Part shown: positions 32,806-64,000 of the stretch, piece by piece
How positions within the stretch are numbered: position 1 is the stretch's first letter
Layout of the letters: each line of letters begins with the position of its first letter
From: Elgaria multicarinata webbii
Lineage: Eukaryota; Chordata; Lepidosauria; Squamata; Anguidae
Length of the DNA stretch: 64,000 nt
Direction: 5' to 3'
Assembly: GCF_023053635.1 (NCBI RefSeq)
Contig: NC_086179.1
Coordinates: forward strand, 12,183,501-12,247,500
The notes under the pieces: model-generated
The model's input: the letters and a program-made list of their open reading frames with translations, nothing else
Databases searched by the model: none
Told to the model about the DNA's origin: nothing
Position numbers and translations under genes: made by a program

Positions 32806-33123
32806 TAGGGACGTACAAGAATTTCATTTCAGTTTGCAGATCATTCAAACTTGCCCCGTTCACAACGCAGAACGTGAACCACATTTCCCTAAAAAAATAC
32901 ACATTTTCATGCTTTAGTCAATGACAGAAGAGAGAGCGCCTTTGAAAAATGTGCACAGTAAAATCCACTTTTCCCATTTGAAATGACCCTTTCTGAACGT
33001 TTTTCAAATGAACCGAAAAATGTGTTGAAAATGAAAACAGGAACGAGCCGAGCCGAGCCGGGTTTCCAAGTGAAGTTTGGAGAATTGGGGCAAACTTGAG
33101 CATCCCTGGTTCTCCCATCCCTA
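32806..33123. mobile_element. hAT-like MITE (TAGGGACGTAC ends)
   Basis: It starts TAGGGACGTACAAG and ends CCCATCCCTA. Flanks CAATTTGC and CTCTTTGC match at 6 of 8 bases, a possible old 8-bp duplication. The interior is fold-back and A/T-rich ('gtgcacagtaaaatccactt'). Confidence 0.45.
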
Positions 33124-33546
33124 CTCTTTGCCCTATGAAGAGAACACCTCAACCTCCCCCTACATACATTTTATACCTGATTGGTTTGGGTCTGCTGTTC
33201 ACATGCCTAATATGGCCCTAAGTAAAGAAATACAAGGTTGCTTATGACGTGCATAATTCATTCTGCATTCAGAATCTGGACTTCTTTGTTGTGAAATTTG
33301 GACTCCCTCGCTTTTGAATACACACAACTCTGATTAAGAGTGCACACGTTTTACTGGAAGTATAGTTGAAATTTCATTCTCACTAGTTTAAAAGATGAGC
33401 AGAGTAAGCCGTACCTATAGGGGTGGTTCATATATGTGCCTCTGTGTGAGCAACTAGTTTGAAAGACGCCTGCTAGCAATTGTTGCTGGTTCCCAGAGCC
33501 ACTACAGGTATCTGTGCCTAGAGATAACCTTCCTTGCTCTTGCTAG

Positions 33547-33718
33547 GGCCTAATCTACCCCAAGTGGGATATTGCACTATGAAAGTGGTATATAAAAGGC
33601 AGGAGCTACACTACTGCTTTATAGTGGTACTGAAGTGCACTGACAACTGTTGGGGCCCATTGACACGTACCATATGCCGCTTTCATACTGCTATATCCTG
33701 CTTGGTGTAGATTAGGCC
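33547..33718. mobile_element. Fold-back element, GGCCTAATCTAC ends
   Basis: Left end GGCCTAATCTACCCCAAG, right end CTTGGTGTAGATTAGGCC. The inner words 'gatattgcactatgaaagtg' and 'ctttcatactgctatatcct' are inverted. Closely related to 55313-55556. Confidence 0.75.
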
Positions 33719-34402
33719 AAGGCCTCTGTTCCAGGTAAGGAGAGCATCCTGGCCTCCACCCAGCTTTGCCCGGGGGGGAAAGGGGGAAATTCCTGCTCCA
33801 TGTCTTTCCTTTCCTTCCGGTTGGCTTGGCTGATTTTCCCTATTGTCTAAAAACTGGTAAGAATAGCGGCTCCACAGAGAACAAGGAGGGAAAATAGGGA
33901 CAGCCATTTCCTTGTTCCTTCTGGCCAGAAACAGTGAGGCATGGGCACTGCGCTCTCCTTCTGCAAAGCACGGGCAAGGAGCTAGATGGAGGAAGGAGCT
34001 ATACGTGTTGCTGGGTAGAGCTACTTGGAAACCAGCAGCCTCTGCAAGCACCGGGAGGCTTCTTTCAATGTGGGCTGAGTGGATGCAGGTAATTTTGATG
34101 CATCTCAAAGTGGTCCGGTGACTCCTCTTCTTGTCCAACCTTGCAGGTCATGGTTTGGCAAAGAGTTAAGAGACGTTTTGTTTCAATTGCCTATTGGAGT
34201 CAACGAGCCCTCCTTTGCAAATTTTACGTCTCAACCTCTTGTTGTGGATTCTATGCATTGAAACTTGCTATTCGTCTGTTTTGTTTTACTGTGCATTTTA
34301 CTCTGCAGTCTCATCCTGCATGACTGATGCTTCGGTATTTCTGGGTTTCCTATTTTGCCTTTGTTACTTATCAACACTGTCAATGTCTTCAGACCAGGGT
34401 GG
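33719..34402. other. Intergenic, no gene recognised
   Basis: Two overlapping frames here lack any recognisable domain, splice context or repeat identity. I leave them as chance frames. Confidence 0.3.
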
Positions 34403-34403
34403 A

Positions 34404-34439
<36 letters not shown>
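34403..34439. repeat. (ATT)n microsatellite
   Basis: About 12 ATT units, not attached to a LINE that I can recognise. Confidence 0.95.
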
Positions 34440-34440
<1 letters not shown>

Positions 34441-35454
34441 CTAAGTGAAAGCTTTAGGGTGACGCCTCCATTGATGAGTAATTGAATAAAAAAGTTTGGA
34501 AACAACTGCATCTATTTCATTGGCCTTGCATTCCACCCTAACCAGGAGCTTGTCTATACGGCTTGTTTACCCTAACTTAAATGCACATATTCACATTTCG
34601 GGACACATGACGCAGCCGTCCATTCACCGTAGTGCTGGGTTTTTAATGCGATAATGCGCATATTCGCATTTGCGATTTACCATGACTTTTCGATAACGAC
34701 CGAGTTTCCACCGTGTTATGGTTATGTGTCTTTGGGGGAGTTAAATCCCATTTTGACATGTGGGTGGAGCTTTGAGGGTAGCACAACGTGATTGGCCAAT
34801 TTCCCACAAATTGGCTGCCTTGTTCCTTTGCACCATTTTTAGTTTGAATTCTCTGATTCTGTGGAGCTCCGCAGAGAAAGCTTAGAAAAACAAAGAAGGG
34901 GGAACATGCATCCTTCTGTGCTGCCTCATTCCTTTCCCCCCTGCTCCTGGTTTCTCTGTTACATGAATCTGTGGAGCTCTGTATATAAAATGTATAGCTT
35001 CCTTTGACTCTACTCCGTAGCATTGTATATGTGTACATGCGCATTTGCGCATTTATAACTGCATTATTTAAAAAACCAGGAAATAAATCGCTGTTGCTGC
35101 TGCAGTGTGACACTATTTACCTAGATTCGAATCAACGAAAATTTGGGTTTATATTTAATGAGGAGCCGTCCCGTTGTCGTATAGATGGGGACCAGAACAG
35201 TCAAGCACAGCTCAAAACAGTTCAAAAGCCAAAAGTACAAACTCAGGTTATGCATGGGTGTTTTATATATACACTTTCTAAGGTCCAAACCAAATGCACA
35301 CGTATGTTTATTCAGCGTGTGATTGCTGGGTGAGCTATAAAGTATGAGGTAACTAAAACAGGCATGCCTTATCTCCAGAAACTCCACTGCTTTAAAACAT
35401 TTTCTCCCTGCTGGCTCATTTCCCGTTTCAGGGAAATGCTGCTTTAAAGCCACC

Positions 35455-35546
35455 TTCTCCAATCCAGTGCCCTCCAGATGTTTTGGACTTCAACTCCCAT
35501 CAGCCCCAGCCAGCATGGCCAGTGGTCAGGAATGCTGGGAGTGTTA
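35455..35546. mobile_element. Palindromic MITE (ctccagatgttttggac family)
   Basis: 'gccctccagatgttttggac' and 'caactcccatcagccccagc' lead into 'tcaggaatgctgggagtgtt', the partial second arm. It is a common dispersed squamate unit. Confidence 0.6.
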
Positions 35547-35865
35547 GGGAGACAAGACAGGAGAGTGGGGTTCGCTCCCATCCACCGCATTTCTCCTTTT
35601 GGTGTTAAAAGTAATCCTCCCACTGCTCTTTTATTGCTGAACCAGAGAGCATGTTCAAAACTTAACATAAAAGTAGAGTAACCCCTGCAGCATGGGGTGC
35701 ATAACCTCAGGTTTGGGAGTGAAATTTGACCCTCCCGTGGTTCCCCAGAAGGCCACCCTGTCTTCCACTAGCCCTACCCCTTTCTCCCTGAGCCCCCCAA
35801 TCATTTGGTATTTCCCTGGGGTTTGTGCCATTTTCCTCCCTTCCAAAAGGTTGAAATGCCTCGCC

Positions 35866-36246
35866 TAGGGTGACCATATGAAAAGGAGGACAGGGCTCCC
35901 ACATCTTTAGCAGTTGTATTGAAAAGGGAATTTCAGCAGGTGTCATTTGTATATATGGGGAACCTGGCGAAATTCCCTCTTCATCACAACAGTTAAAGCT
36001 GCAGGAGGTATACTAGAGTGACCAGATTTATTTATTTATTTATTTATTTATTGCATTTCTATACCGCCCAATAGCCAAAGCTATTGTTTTAAAAGAGGGC
36101 AGGGCACCTGCAGCTTTAACTGTTGTGATGAAGAGGAAGTTTCACCAGGTTCTCCATATATACAAATGACACTTGCTGAAATTCCTTTTTCAATACCACT
36201 GTTAAAGATACAGGAGCCCTGTCCTCCTTTCCATATGGTCACCCTA
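35866..36246. mobile_element. Fold-back hAT-type MITE, copy D
   Basis: Ends TAGGGTGACCATATG and CATATGGTCACCCTA. The flanks GCCTCGCC (35858-35865) and GCCTTGCC (36247-36254) match at 7 of 8 bases. An L2 tail fragment (36031-36090) is inserted in the middle. Confidence 0.85.
36031..36090 (-). mobile_element. L2 LINE 3' tail, nested
   Basis: A TTTA repeat then 'ataccgcccaatagccaaag' is the L2 3' terminus on the minus strand, only about 60 bp long. It breaks the MITE word 'accagatttaaaagaggg', so it came later than the MITE. Confidence 0.8.
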
Positions 36247-36916
36247 GCCTTGCCTAAGGTAGAGAGGCTGGCAGTAAGCATTTGAAGCTAAAAAATGCAG
36301 GGTTTGGGGGGTTAGTTTAGCCCTGCCTGTCACTGGAATACAGCCCCTGAGTTTCTCAAAAATGGAATTCGGTGCATGGGTTGAAAGAAGTTGAACACCT
36401 TTGCTGTAGATTACACCAAGGGTTACATGCATGTTTAATAAAATCACCCATGTCTAGTTTGGGTCTAACGCACCACAGTCTTGAAAACTGAGATGCTGGT
36501 GGGCTCCTTAAATACCTCTGCTGGAGACATTTTAGCACAAGCTGGGTGGTCCGTTCTCAGGGACACTGTACTTTAGGGATGTTTTTTGATTATAGCACAG
36601 TCCTGTAAACGTTGACGTAGAAAGAAGTCCTACTGTGTTCAATGGAATTTACTCCCTAGTAAGTGTGTTTTAGGATTGCAGTGTTAAAGAGGGAACGACC
36701 CATTTGTGAAACCTCTGAACATTATAACAAGATCTAGAACCAACGTAATTGTTCCTCTGACTCTTTAATTCGGTCCATTCACGCAAATCAGAAAGAAATC
36801 CTATTTTCTGGTGTATTGCGGCCTGAATAAACACTGATAAATACTGTCTGAAATTGGATGTCACCCATTCACAGCTATACACTTTGTAGTCTGCTGGATT
36901 ATAGCAAAATATCCAA

Positions 36917-37569
36917 GGCCAGATCTACACATCGTTGCGAAGGCGCCTTTTTTAAAGACGTACCTAAAAGAAGCGCCTCTTTCTTTACTGCGTGTACTGT
37001 GAGCTAGGCAGCGCGGCCTGCGGAAGAATCTCTACCCCATTCAAAGATGCTTCTCTGGCCGCTTCCCCCTCATTTGTTCTTCCATTCGAATAATCCCCCC
37101 TCCCACCCAGCGGCTCTTCTGGCGCATCCCAGCGGCGGCGGCTCCTCCTGCAAAACACTTTTCTCCCTCGGTGTGTTTGTATTTGCTTTTGCGTGTGCGT
37201 GTGCGAGCACACACCGAAGAGAGTCCCGGGGAGATGACACCGCCCGAGAGAGCGAGAGGCAGGAGCTGAACTCGTCCGCTGAGCGCACGCAAACGCAAAT
37301 ACAAACACACTGAGGGAGAAAAGTGTTTTGCAGGAGGAGCCTCCGCCGCCGGGACACGCCAGAAGAGCCGTCGGGTGGGAGGAGGGATTATTCGAATGGA
37401 AGAACACGCGAGGGGGAAGAGGCCAGAGCAGAGCAGCATCTTTGAATAGGGTAGAGATTCTTCCGCAGGCCGCGCTGCCTAGCTCACAGTACACACAGTA
37501 AAGAAAGAGGCACTTCTTTTAGGTACGTCTTTAAAAAAGGCGCCTTCGCAACGACGTGTAGATCTGGCC
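36917..37569. mobile_element. Giant fold-back element (653 bp)
   Basis: The whole element is a near-perfect inverted repeat with arms of about 290 bp. It starts GGCCAGATCTACACATCG and ends CGACGTGTAGATCTGGCC. It is GC-rich in a CpG-rich style unlike its surroundings, with words such as 'gaaggcgcc' and 'ggcagcgcggcctgcggaag'. All long frames inside are shadows of the palindrome. It is best read as a non-autonomous DNA transposon of the TCTACAC clan. No transposase was seen. Confidence 0.8.
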
Positions 37570-38036
37570 CAGGAGAGATCTACAGGGGCTTTCCTTCAGC
37601 ATTTTAGCTTAAATCCACTTTTAAAGGGTTTCCTCACATGGAATAGTTTCTACAGATATTTCTAATATTTGTTTCCAGAGATGGAGAAACTGTGGGAAAG
37701 GAAGGCCGTTGAACTAAGAAAAAATCAAGATGCTTCTTAAACAGCTTTCTTGGGTTTGCGTGTTTTATTTCAAAGCAATTCACAGGAGTGGACAGGTATA
37801 ATTAGTGGAAGCTGGTGGCTTTGATGTCAGTGGGGCAGTGAATACATATAAAGTGTACATCCAAAGTGACCTTTCACATTCCACAGAAACTGCACAGTCT
37901 GTTTTCTCCCTGACCAGTCGGAATGAACATATGTGTCCTATGACATCACAGAGGCTCAAGCAATTAGTTTGGGTTTTCCCCCAAAAAATATCTGTATCAG
38001 GTGACAAAGAATATACAAAGTAGCACTTGGTCATCC

Positions 38037-38084
38037 CCATTGTAAATATTTTTGCTCAGAACTGAGCAAAAATATTTACAATGG
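38037..38084. repeat. Perfect 23-bp hairpin
   Basis: CCATTGTAAATATTTTTGCT, then CAG, pairs perfectly with its inverted copy across a 2-nt loop (AA). A second perfect small palindrome (CTCACTGATTT, then G, then AAATCAGTGAG) lies at 38105-38127. Together they look like the centre of a fold-back element. Confidence 0.9.
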
Positions 38085-38530
38085 ATAGGAACAAGTCAAT
38101 GGTGCTCACTGATTTGAAATCAGTGAGATGTAGGCATTTGTGTGTATTAAATGCAGTACTTCATGTACTTCACAAATCATCAAATATTCCCTCAAAGTTG
38201 CATTTCCATCATGAACAACCTGTATTTCCCAGCATTCAAAAAAGCATTTATTTTCATACCTGGGGGGAAAAGCACTCTTTCCTATGGGTAGCACATCTGC
38301 TGCTATAATGATTCCTAAGTGGAATGCATTACACACGTGTTGCATGGTTTCTACCATGTGGTAATAAGCAACCATTGTATCAGGCTTAGTGGTCTGCAGG
38401 AGGTGAAACAAGGATCCAGACATATGCTTGAAGTCACATGACATGAGCTGACCAGTAACCAAGCTGGAGAGCTGAGACTCAGGTAGATGCAATCAGATGA
38501 TAACCTGGCATTAAACTGAAGTCAACTTGC

Positions 38531-38943
38531 AGGGAATCTACACGTCGTACTAAAGGCGCTTGCATGCGCCCCCAGTACACCACCAAAACGATGGTGTAGA
38601 TTCCTGCCTACCTGCAGCCCAGAAGAGACGGAGGAGGCGGCGGCTGGGGAATCCAGCCGTGTCCTTGCTGCCGCCGCCTCCCCGCCGGCCTCCTGCTGCC
38701 GGGGTAAGAGCGACCCGGGTCGGAGAGCTTGGATTCTGCTTCCGCTGAGCTCTCCGACCCGGGTTGCTCTTTCCCCGGCAGCAGGAGGCCAGCGGGGAGG
38801 CGGAGGCAAGGACGCGGCCGGATTCCCCAGCCGCCGCCTCCTCCGTCTCTTCTGGGCTGCAGGTAGGCAGGAATCTACACCATCGTTTTGGGGGCGTACT
38901 GGGGGCACATGCAAGCACCTTCAGTACGACATGTAGATTCCCT
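38531..38943. mobile_element. Giant GC-rich fold-back element (413 bp)
   Basis: Two arms of about 200 bp face each other. The ends are AGGGAATCTACACGTCGTAC and GTACGACATGTAGATTCCCT. The inside is very GC-rich ('gaggaggcggcggctgggga', 'cccgggtcggagagct'). It belongs to the same TCTACAC clan as 36917-37569 but shares little internal sequence with it. Confidence 0.8.
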
Positions 38944-38999
38944 CGCTCAGACTGAAGAGCCAGACCACCCAATCAGAGGGTTTATAGGGCCAGATGAAA

Positions 39000-39085
39000 C
39001 TCCATTGCTGCCAGTCAGTGCTGACAATCCTGGGCTAGACGGGCCAGTGTGCTGACTTAGTATAAGGCAGCTTTCTACGTTCCTA
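39000..39085 (+). mobile_element. tRNA-type SINE, 3' part
   Basis: 'ctgccagtcagtgctgacaa' and 'gctgacttagtataaggcag' are the 3' half of the GTGGCTCAG SINE. The head is lost. Confidence 0.65.
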
Positions 39086-40189
39086 CCATTAGCACCTTAC
39101 ACATCATGCAGAAATAGTTTGTTCAAAGGGTGGATAAGATCCTGGCTTACGAATGCCGATTCATCTGAGGAGGAAAAATATTCTTCCTCAAAGTGAATTC
39201 TCAAATCTAACGGAAAGAACATACAATTCAAATTTAATGTTGAAATGAACGTCACCTATATTTAGAGAAGTGTGTGAGTGAGAGAGAGAGAGGGAGGGAG
39301 GGAGGGAGCAGATGCTTACATTCATTTGAGAATAGTTGAACTTCGGACAAAAAAAATCTGGGTTGAGAAATTCAGAAACAATATTTTCAATTTTTGCAAA
39401 CTGATGTCTTACTGGTTTTTAATTGCCAACTTACAAATCAAATCAAATGTGATTTTTGATCCATATAAGATTCAGACTGCAATTCTATACACACTTAACT
39501 GGGAGCAAGCCCCAGAGAAAACCATGGGATTTGCTTCTGAGTAGATATGGATAGGATAGCTCTGGCAATCTACTTCTACACAGAGGTGCAGAACGTTAGG
39601 CCTGTGGGCCAAATCTTGGTCCCTCCTGGGGACCTATCTGGCCGTCTAGGAGTCCCCAAATGGCCGCATCTCCTTCTGCTGGCCTACTCTATTTTCTCCA
39701 ACCACTGGTCATATCGTGGTTTGTCACCCTTTGTTCACTCCACCCCCCCACTCCCATTTTTAAAAGTTGGGATGCCTCTCATCTAAGACTGAGTTGCTAG
39801 CAGTAAGAGCTTTAAAATAAGCTGCTATTTTTAGTGTTTTGGTCAGGCTCCAAAAGGGGATTAGGCCTTTAGTCTTACACCCTCTTGTCACCTAAAAACT
39901 TCTCTGAAATAGAATTCAGCCCTCGGTCTGAAAAACAGTTTTATCTCCATAACTTAACAGTTCCCCCATTTTCTCTTAACTTGAGGGAGAAATGTGAAAA
40001 GGCTCAGCTGTGGGATGAGGATGACTAGTGAATTGTCACCCATGGAAAATGATATCTCTTCTAAGAGCCTATAATCACTGCATTAACTTTTTGTCTGTTT
40101 CCTTAATCTACAATATATATGAGAGTCTGAGCAGAAAAAGCTACCAGTTCATATTTTTTTATGCTTAATATAAGGCTGTGTGCTGGGTT

Positions 40190-40195
40190 TGGTAT

Positions 40196-40238
<43 letters not shown>

Positions 40239-40456
40239 TTACACTTATATCCTGCCTTTTTCCCCCTCCAAGGAACCCATGGCGGCATACATAATCCTCT
40301 TCCTCTCCATGTTATCCTCACAACAACAACCCTGTGAGGTGGGTTGGGCTGAGAGTCTGTGACTGGCCCAAAGTCACCCAGTGGGTTTCCATGGCTGAGT
40401 GAGGACTAGAACCCGGATCTCCCAGTCCAACACCTTAGCCACTACACCACACTGGA
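40190..40456 (-). mobile_element. MIR-like tRNA SINE with L2-type tail
   Basis: The inverted copy of the 21168 SINE. The TATT repeat and 'cttatatcctgcc' are its tail. The tRNA-like head, with 'gtggctaaggtgttggactg' on the minus strand, lies at the right. It is about 65 bp beyond the GYS2 poly(A) signal. Confidence 0.8.
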
Positions 40457-40522
40457 TCTGGAATTTGCTTTTCATATTGTCCATTTTGCTTTTTCTAACT
40501 TTTGTGTTAATATTCTGTCTTC

Positions 40523-40528
40523 TTTATT
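40523..40528 (-). terminator. GYS2: Probable GYS2 poly(A) signal
   Basis: AATAAA on the minus strand, 444 bp after the GYS2 stop codon. It would give a 3' untranslated region of about 460-470 nt. Inferred from position only. Confidence 0.4.
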
Positions 40529-40971
40529 AAAAAAAACAAACCACAAAATCATGCAGGAGGCCAGTGGCTGTGTCTGTGTGACAAGACTTTTGCAAAAGGT
40601 AGCGACTCTAACAGCACTGTTTTTCTTTTCCTATAAGCCTGAAAGCTTGCAGGTCTAAAGACATTTGGCCCTTTCTCCATTCTCCAATGACAAAACATTA
40701 GGGACACAAATACGAAAGCCAGCACGCAGCCCTAAAGTTTACTATATTCTTCTAAATTCCTTCTTCTACCTCCAAATGGGGGTGGGGAGGGAAAATACCA
40801 TCAGAACTATTTATAACAGGGGTGATAATAGTAGAAGGAATTCAAGATATTTCAGATGTTTAGATCACACTCCCATTATGTCAGGTTGTTGCAAGTGGAC
40901 CATTGAGGTGAGATATGTACAGCTGAATTGGTGTCACCCATGCGAAGCCACAAACAGATGTATATATTTAA

Positions 40972-61885
<20,914 letters not shown>

Positions 61886-62164
61886 CTGGGAAGAGCAGAG
61901 GAAAGGTAGGGGGAGCTGAGTAGATCTTGAAGGAAAAGAAGAAACTAGACTGCCTTCATTTCCCAACAGGGCTAGCTGGGACGGGGGAACAAATGAGTTC
62001 TACTGTTTGCAGAGCAGCATTTATTGGGCCTGTGTTTATTACAGACAATCCAGAGATCCAGCAGGGATCAGGAGGAGAAACTGAGTCACTCAAGAACCTC
62101 GGTATGGAAATACACAAGCAGCTTTCTCCTCCCACCCTGCCCCCTGCATGATGGGCTTTGAGTA

Positions 62165-62559
62165 GAAGGATTATAGCTCAGCAGGAGATCTCATCTAAGG
62201 TCCTCCTCCGGGTGCCTACCCTGAGGGAAGCGTGGAGGGTGGCCACAAGAGAGAGGGCCTTCTCTGTGGTGGCCCCCCAACTGTGGAACAATCTCCCTGA
62301 TGAGGCCCGCCTGCCGCCAACATTGTCATCTTTTCGGCGCCAGGTCAAGACTTTTCTCTTCTCCCAGGCATTTAGCAATATGTAATTAGCCTGGGTTTGT
62401 TTTTTGTCTCATTGTTTTTAAAGTTGTTATAGTGGTTTTAAATGTATGTGTATTTTGCTTGTTTTTGTGGTTTTTAATCTTTATATATTGTTTTTAAGTG
62501 TTTTTTATCTTATGTGAACCGCCCAGAAAGCTTCAGCTATGGGGCGGTATACAAATGCA

Positions 62560-62612
<53 letters not shown>
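62165..62612 (+). mobile_element. L2 LINE 3' end with AAT tail
   Basis: A 75-codon frame keeps the ORF2 end (REAWRVATRERAFSVVAPQL, then WNNLPDEARLPPTLSSFRRQ). The tail is 'aaccgcccagaaagcttcag' followed by about 15 AAT units. Confidence 0.85.
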
Positions 62613-62614
<2 letters not shown>

Positions 62615-62880
62615 TCCATGCAGAAGGTCCCCAGTTCAATCACAAGCATCTCCAGGTAGCAGTTAGGAAAGAATTCTGCCTGAAACCCTGGAGAGAGTTA
62701 CACCACTAACCCTTTTGCTAACGAGCACATGCCAAGCCATAATGTTTAGCCCCAGATGCTTGACCACCATGGCTTAGCGTGTTGTCTGAACAGGGTCAAT
62801 GAGTGCTGACAATACTGGGCTAGATGGACCAAGGGTTTGGTTCAGTATAAGGCAATTGCTGATGTTCCAATGGTAGAGTT
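62612..62880 (+). mobile_element. tRNA SINE split by a MITE half
   Basis: The outer parts ('catgcagaaggtccccagtt', 'gctgacaatactgggctaga') are the GTGGCTCAG SINE, lacking its head. About 62695-62800 is a MITE part with the CCCTGTTCAGACAAC end (on this strand 'gtgttgtctgaacagggtc'), as at 7442-7627. Confidence 0.6.
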
Positions 62881-63099
62881 TGTTTGCTTAAGCATCTAAC
62901 TGCACAGACCATGCAGGCACAGAAGAGAGAAATATTCTAATATATCTCAGTTGGCATTCTAATAGATCACTAATGCTCGATCCCAGCTACCTTCAAATCT
63001 TTGATTTTTCTATTGATTTCTATGGGCAGCACGCACTTTTGTCCTTGGAGATATTTAAAAATAGCTTTTCGATGTGGGGGAGTAAATGGCCTTGCTAGA

Positions 63100-63275
63100 C
63101 AATGAGATGGTTCCCTCTGGCTGGGGAATGGTGGGAGTTGTAGGACTTTTTTTCTGTCTGAGCATGCATAGCATTGAGATCTTAGGGTGCAATCCTATGC
63201 AGGCTTTGACAGAAATAAATGCCCTTCAAATGGATTCTGGGAGTTGTACAACTTTCCTGCATCTAAACATGCATC
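63100..63275. repeat. gcatgtttagacag fold-back repeats, two units
   Basis: Two adjacent units: 'gggaatggtgggagttgtag' then 'gtctgagcatgcatagcat', and 'gggtgcaatcctatgcaggc' then 'aacatgcatcggactgagcc'. Confidence 0.5.
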
Positions 63276-63924
63276 GGACTGAGCCCCGAATGCTTAAAAC
63301 ACTGGGTGTTTTCCAAAATAGCCCTACCATGACTGAAGTTCGACGTTTTGGAGGAAAGGGTTGCAATGAGGAGGATGGGCCATCAATCCTGGAACCAAAA
63401 GCTGAATGATGGGTTTGTCATCATAGTTGCCTGGAGTAAAATCTGCTGCCAGCTTTGAGCGATGACGGAGCAGTGACTCTAGAAACATGGCAGCTGTCAA
63501 TCTGCAGGCGCTCATTATCCTCCACCTGGGAGCAGAGTATTACCCTGTCTACAAATCTCAAAATGAATGGTTCAATCCTAATGCCCTTGGGTAGACCTCA
63601 AGCTTAATAATCTACTCTGGCAAAGATCATTGACCCTTTTTGAGCAATAGATAAATTTCACAACTTGGAAGACTGTCAGGCGGTACCAATAAAGTTTCCA
63701 CGGGACTGCAAACTTTAATCCATTTAATAGGTAGATTAATCAACTGTGGCTTTAGGCAGTTTAATCAGTGCGGCCCAATGCTAATTGGGGTGGGCAGTTT
63801 TAAGTGGTGGGACTGAAAGTTAAGAAGACACTTATGGCCACTAGATATAGAGACTGAATAATTACAAATATTAGTAGTATCATTTACTAGTCTAGTTTGA
63901 CTCATCATTTCAGTGACTTAGGAC
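63276..63924. other. Non-coding, GYS2 intron
   Basis: No exon of GYS2 was found here. I searched by eye for the conserved segment before DVVTPNGLN (RASVHCAHVFTTVSE-like). It must lie to the right of the window. Confidence 0.4.
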
Positions 63925-64000
63925 ACAATCCTATGTTTAAAATCCTACAACTCCCAGCATTCCTCAGCCAAGCATGCTGGGAATTGTAGGACTTCTTTCG
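63925..64000. repeat. Fold-back repeat, complete small palindrome
   Basis: 'aaatcctacaactcccagca' is inverted as 'tgctgggaattgtaggactt', the same family as at 2187 and 63100. Confidence 0.6.

Noticed and set aside
33683-34138. 151-codon minus-strand frame
   Set aside because: No recognisable motif. Its end overlaps the fold-back element at 33547-33718.
34643-35113. 156-codon minus-strand frame
   Set aside because: Low similarity to anything I know, and it lies in AT/CG-mixed repeat-like DNA with gcgcatttgcgc words. No splice context.
37041-37494. Overlapping long frames on both strands
   Set aside because: They are shadows of the giant palindrome at 36917-37569. GC-rich inverted repeats give open frames on both strands without any domain or splice context.
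38522-38972. 130-140 codon Pro/Arg-rich frames
   Set aside because: Same reason: they follow the palindrome 38531-38943, and the predicted proteins are low-complexity.
63324-63515. Additional GYS2 exon
   Set aside because: The translated sequence does not match any part of glycogen synthase, and the residues expected before DVVTPNGLN are absent.

Overview
This is a 64 kb stretch of vertebrate nuclear DNA. It is almost certainly from a squamate reptile: it carries a Sauria-type tRNA/BovB SINE, many CR1 and L2 LINE tails, L1 and R4/Dong-like LINE pieces, and several hAT-type fold-back MITE families. Both recognisable genes have spliced, vertebrate-style exons, and their order and orientation (SPX on +, GYS2 on -) match human 12p12.1. 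I see no bacterial, phage or CRISPR features.

Layout. (1) Positions 1-4144 hold two hAT-type MITEs with clear 8-bp target duplications. They also hold one exon of an unrecognised gene on the minus strand, with an ATG at 4119 and a clear 3' splice site just upstream. (2) Positions 4145-18900 are intergenic and repeat-rich (SINEs, CR1, L2, L1, fold-back MITEs). (3) Positions 18922-30552 hold the whole spexin gene (SPX): a TATA-like box, six exons, a 118-residue prepropeptide and a probable poly(A) signal. (4) Positions 30553-40500 are a repeat-rich gap with two very large GC-rich fold-back elements at 36917-37569 and 38531-38943. (5) Positions 40523-61885 hold the 3' part of liver glycogen synthase (GYS2), minus strand: eleven exons covering about the last 428 codons, from the 118-bp exon (human exon 6 if the 16-exon layout holds) to the stop codon. 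The first exons lie to the right of the window. (6) Positions 61886-64000 are GYS2 intron with LINE and SINE debris.

SPX and GYS2 are tail to tail, 10.6 kb apart. Spexin is a secreted, amidated neuropeptide of the galanin/kisspeptin clan. GYS2 makes liver glycogen. Their linkage is old, but nothing here shows shared regulation.

Most of the interest lies in the non-coding part. A 48-bp copy of the GYS2 exon 7/intron 7 splice junction is inserted in intron 6 between 9-bp direct repeats. A twin-primed L1 and a fold-back element sit inside one older repeat. An R4/Dong-like LINE tail is bracketed by AAT microsatellite. An L2 copy still has an uninterrupted reverse transcriptase frame. A solo LTR lies inside a hAT-type fold-back element. 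I did not find a convincing new biological system. The best candidate for something undescribed among genes is the orphan exon at 3535-4144.
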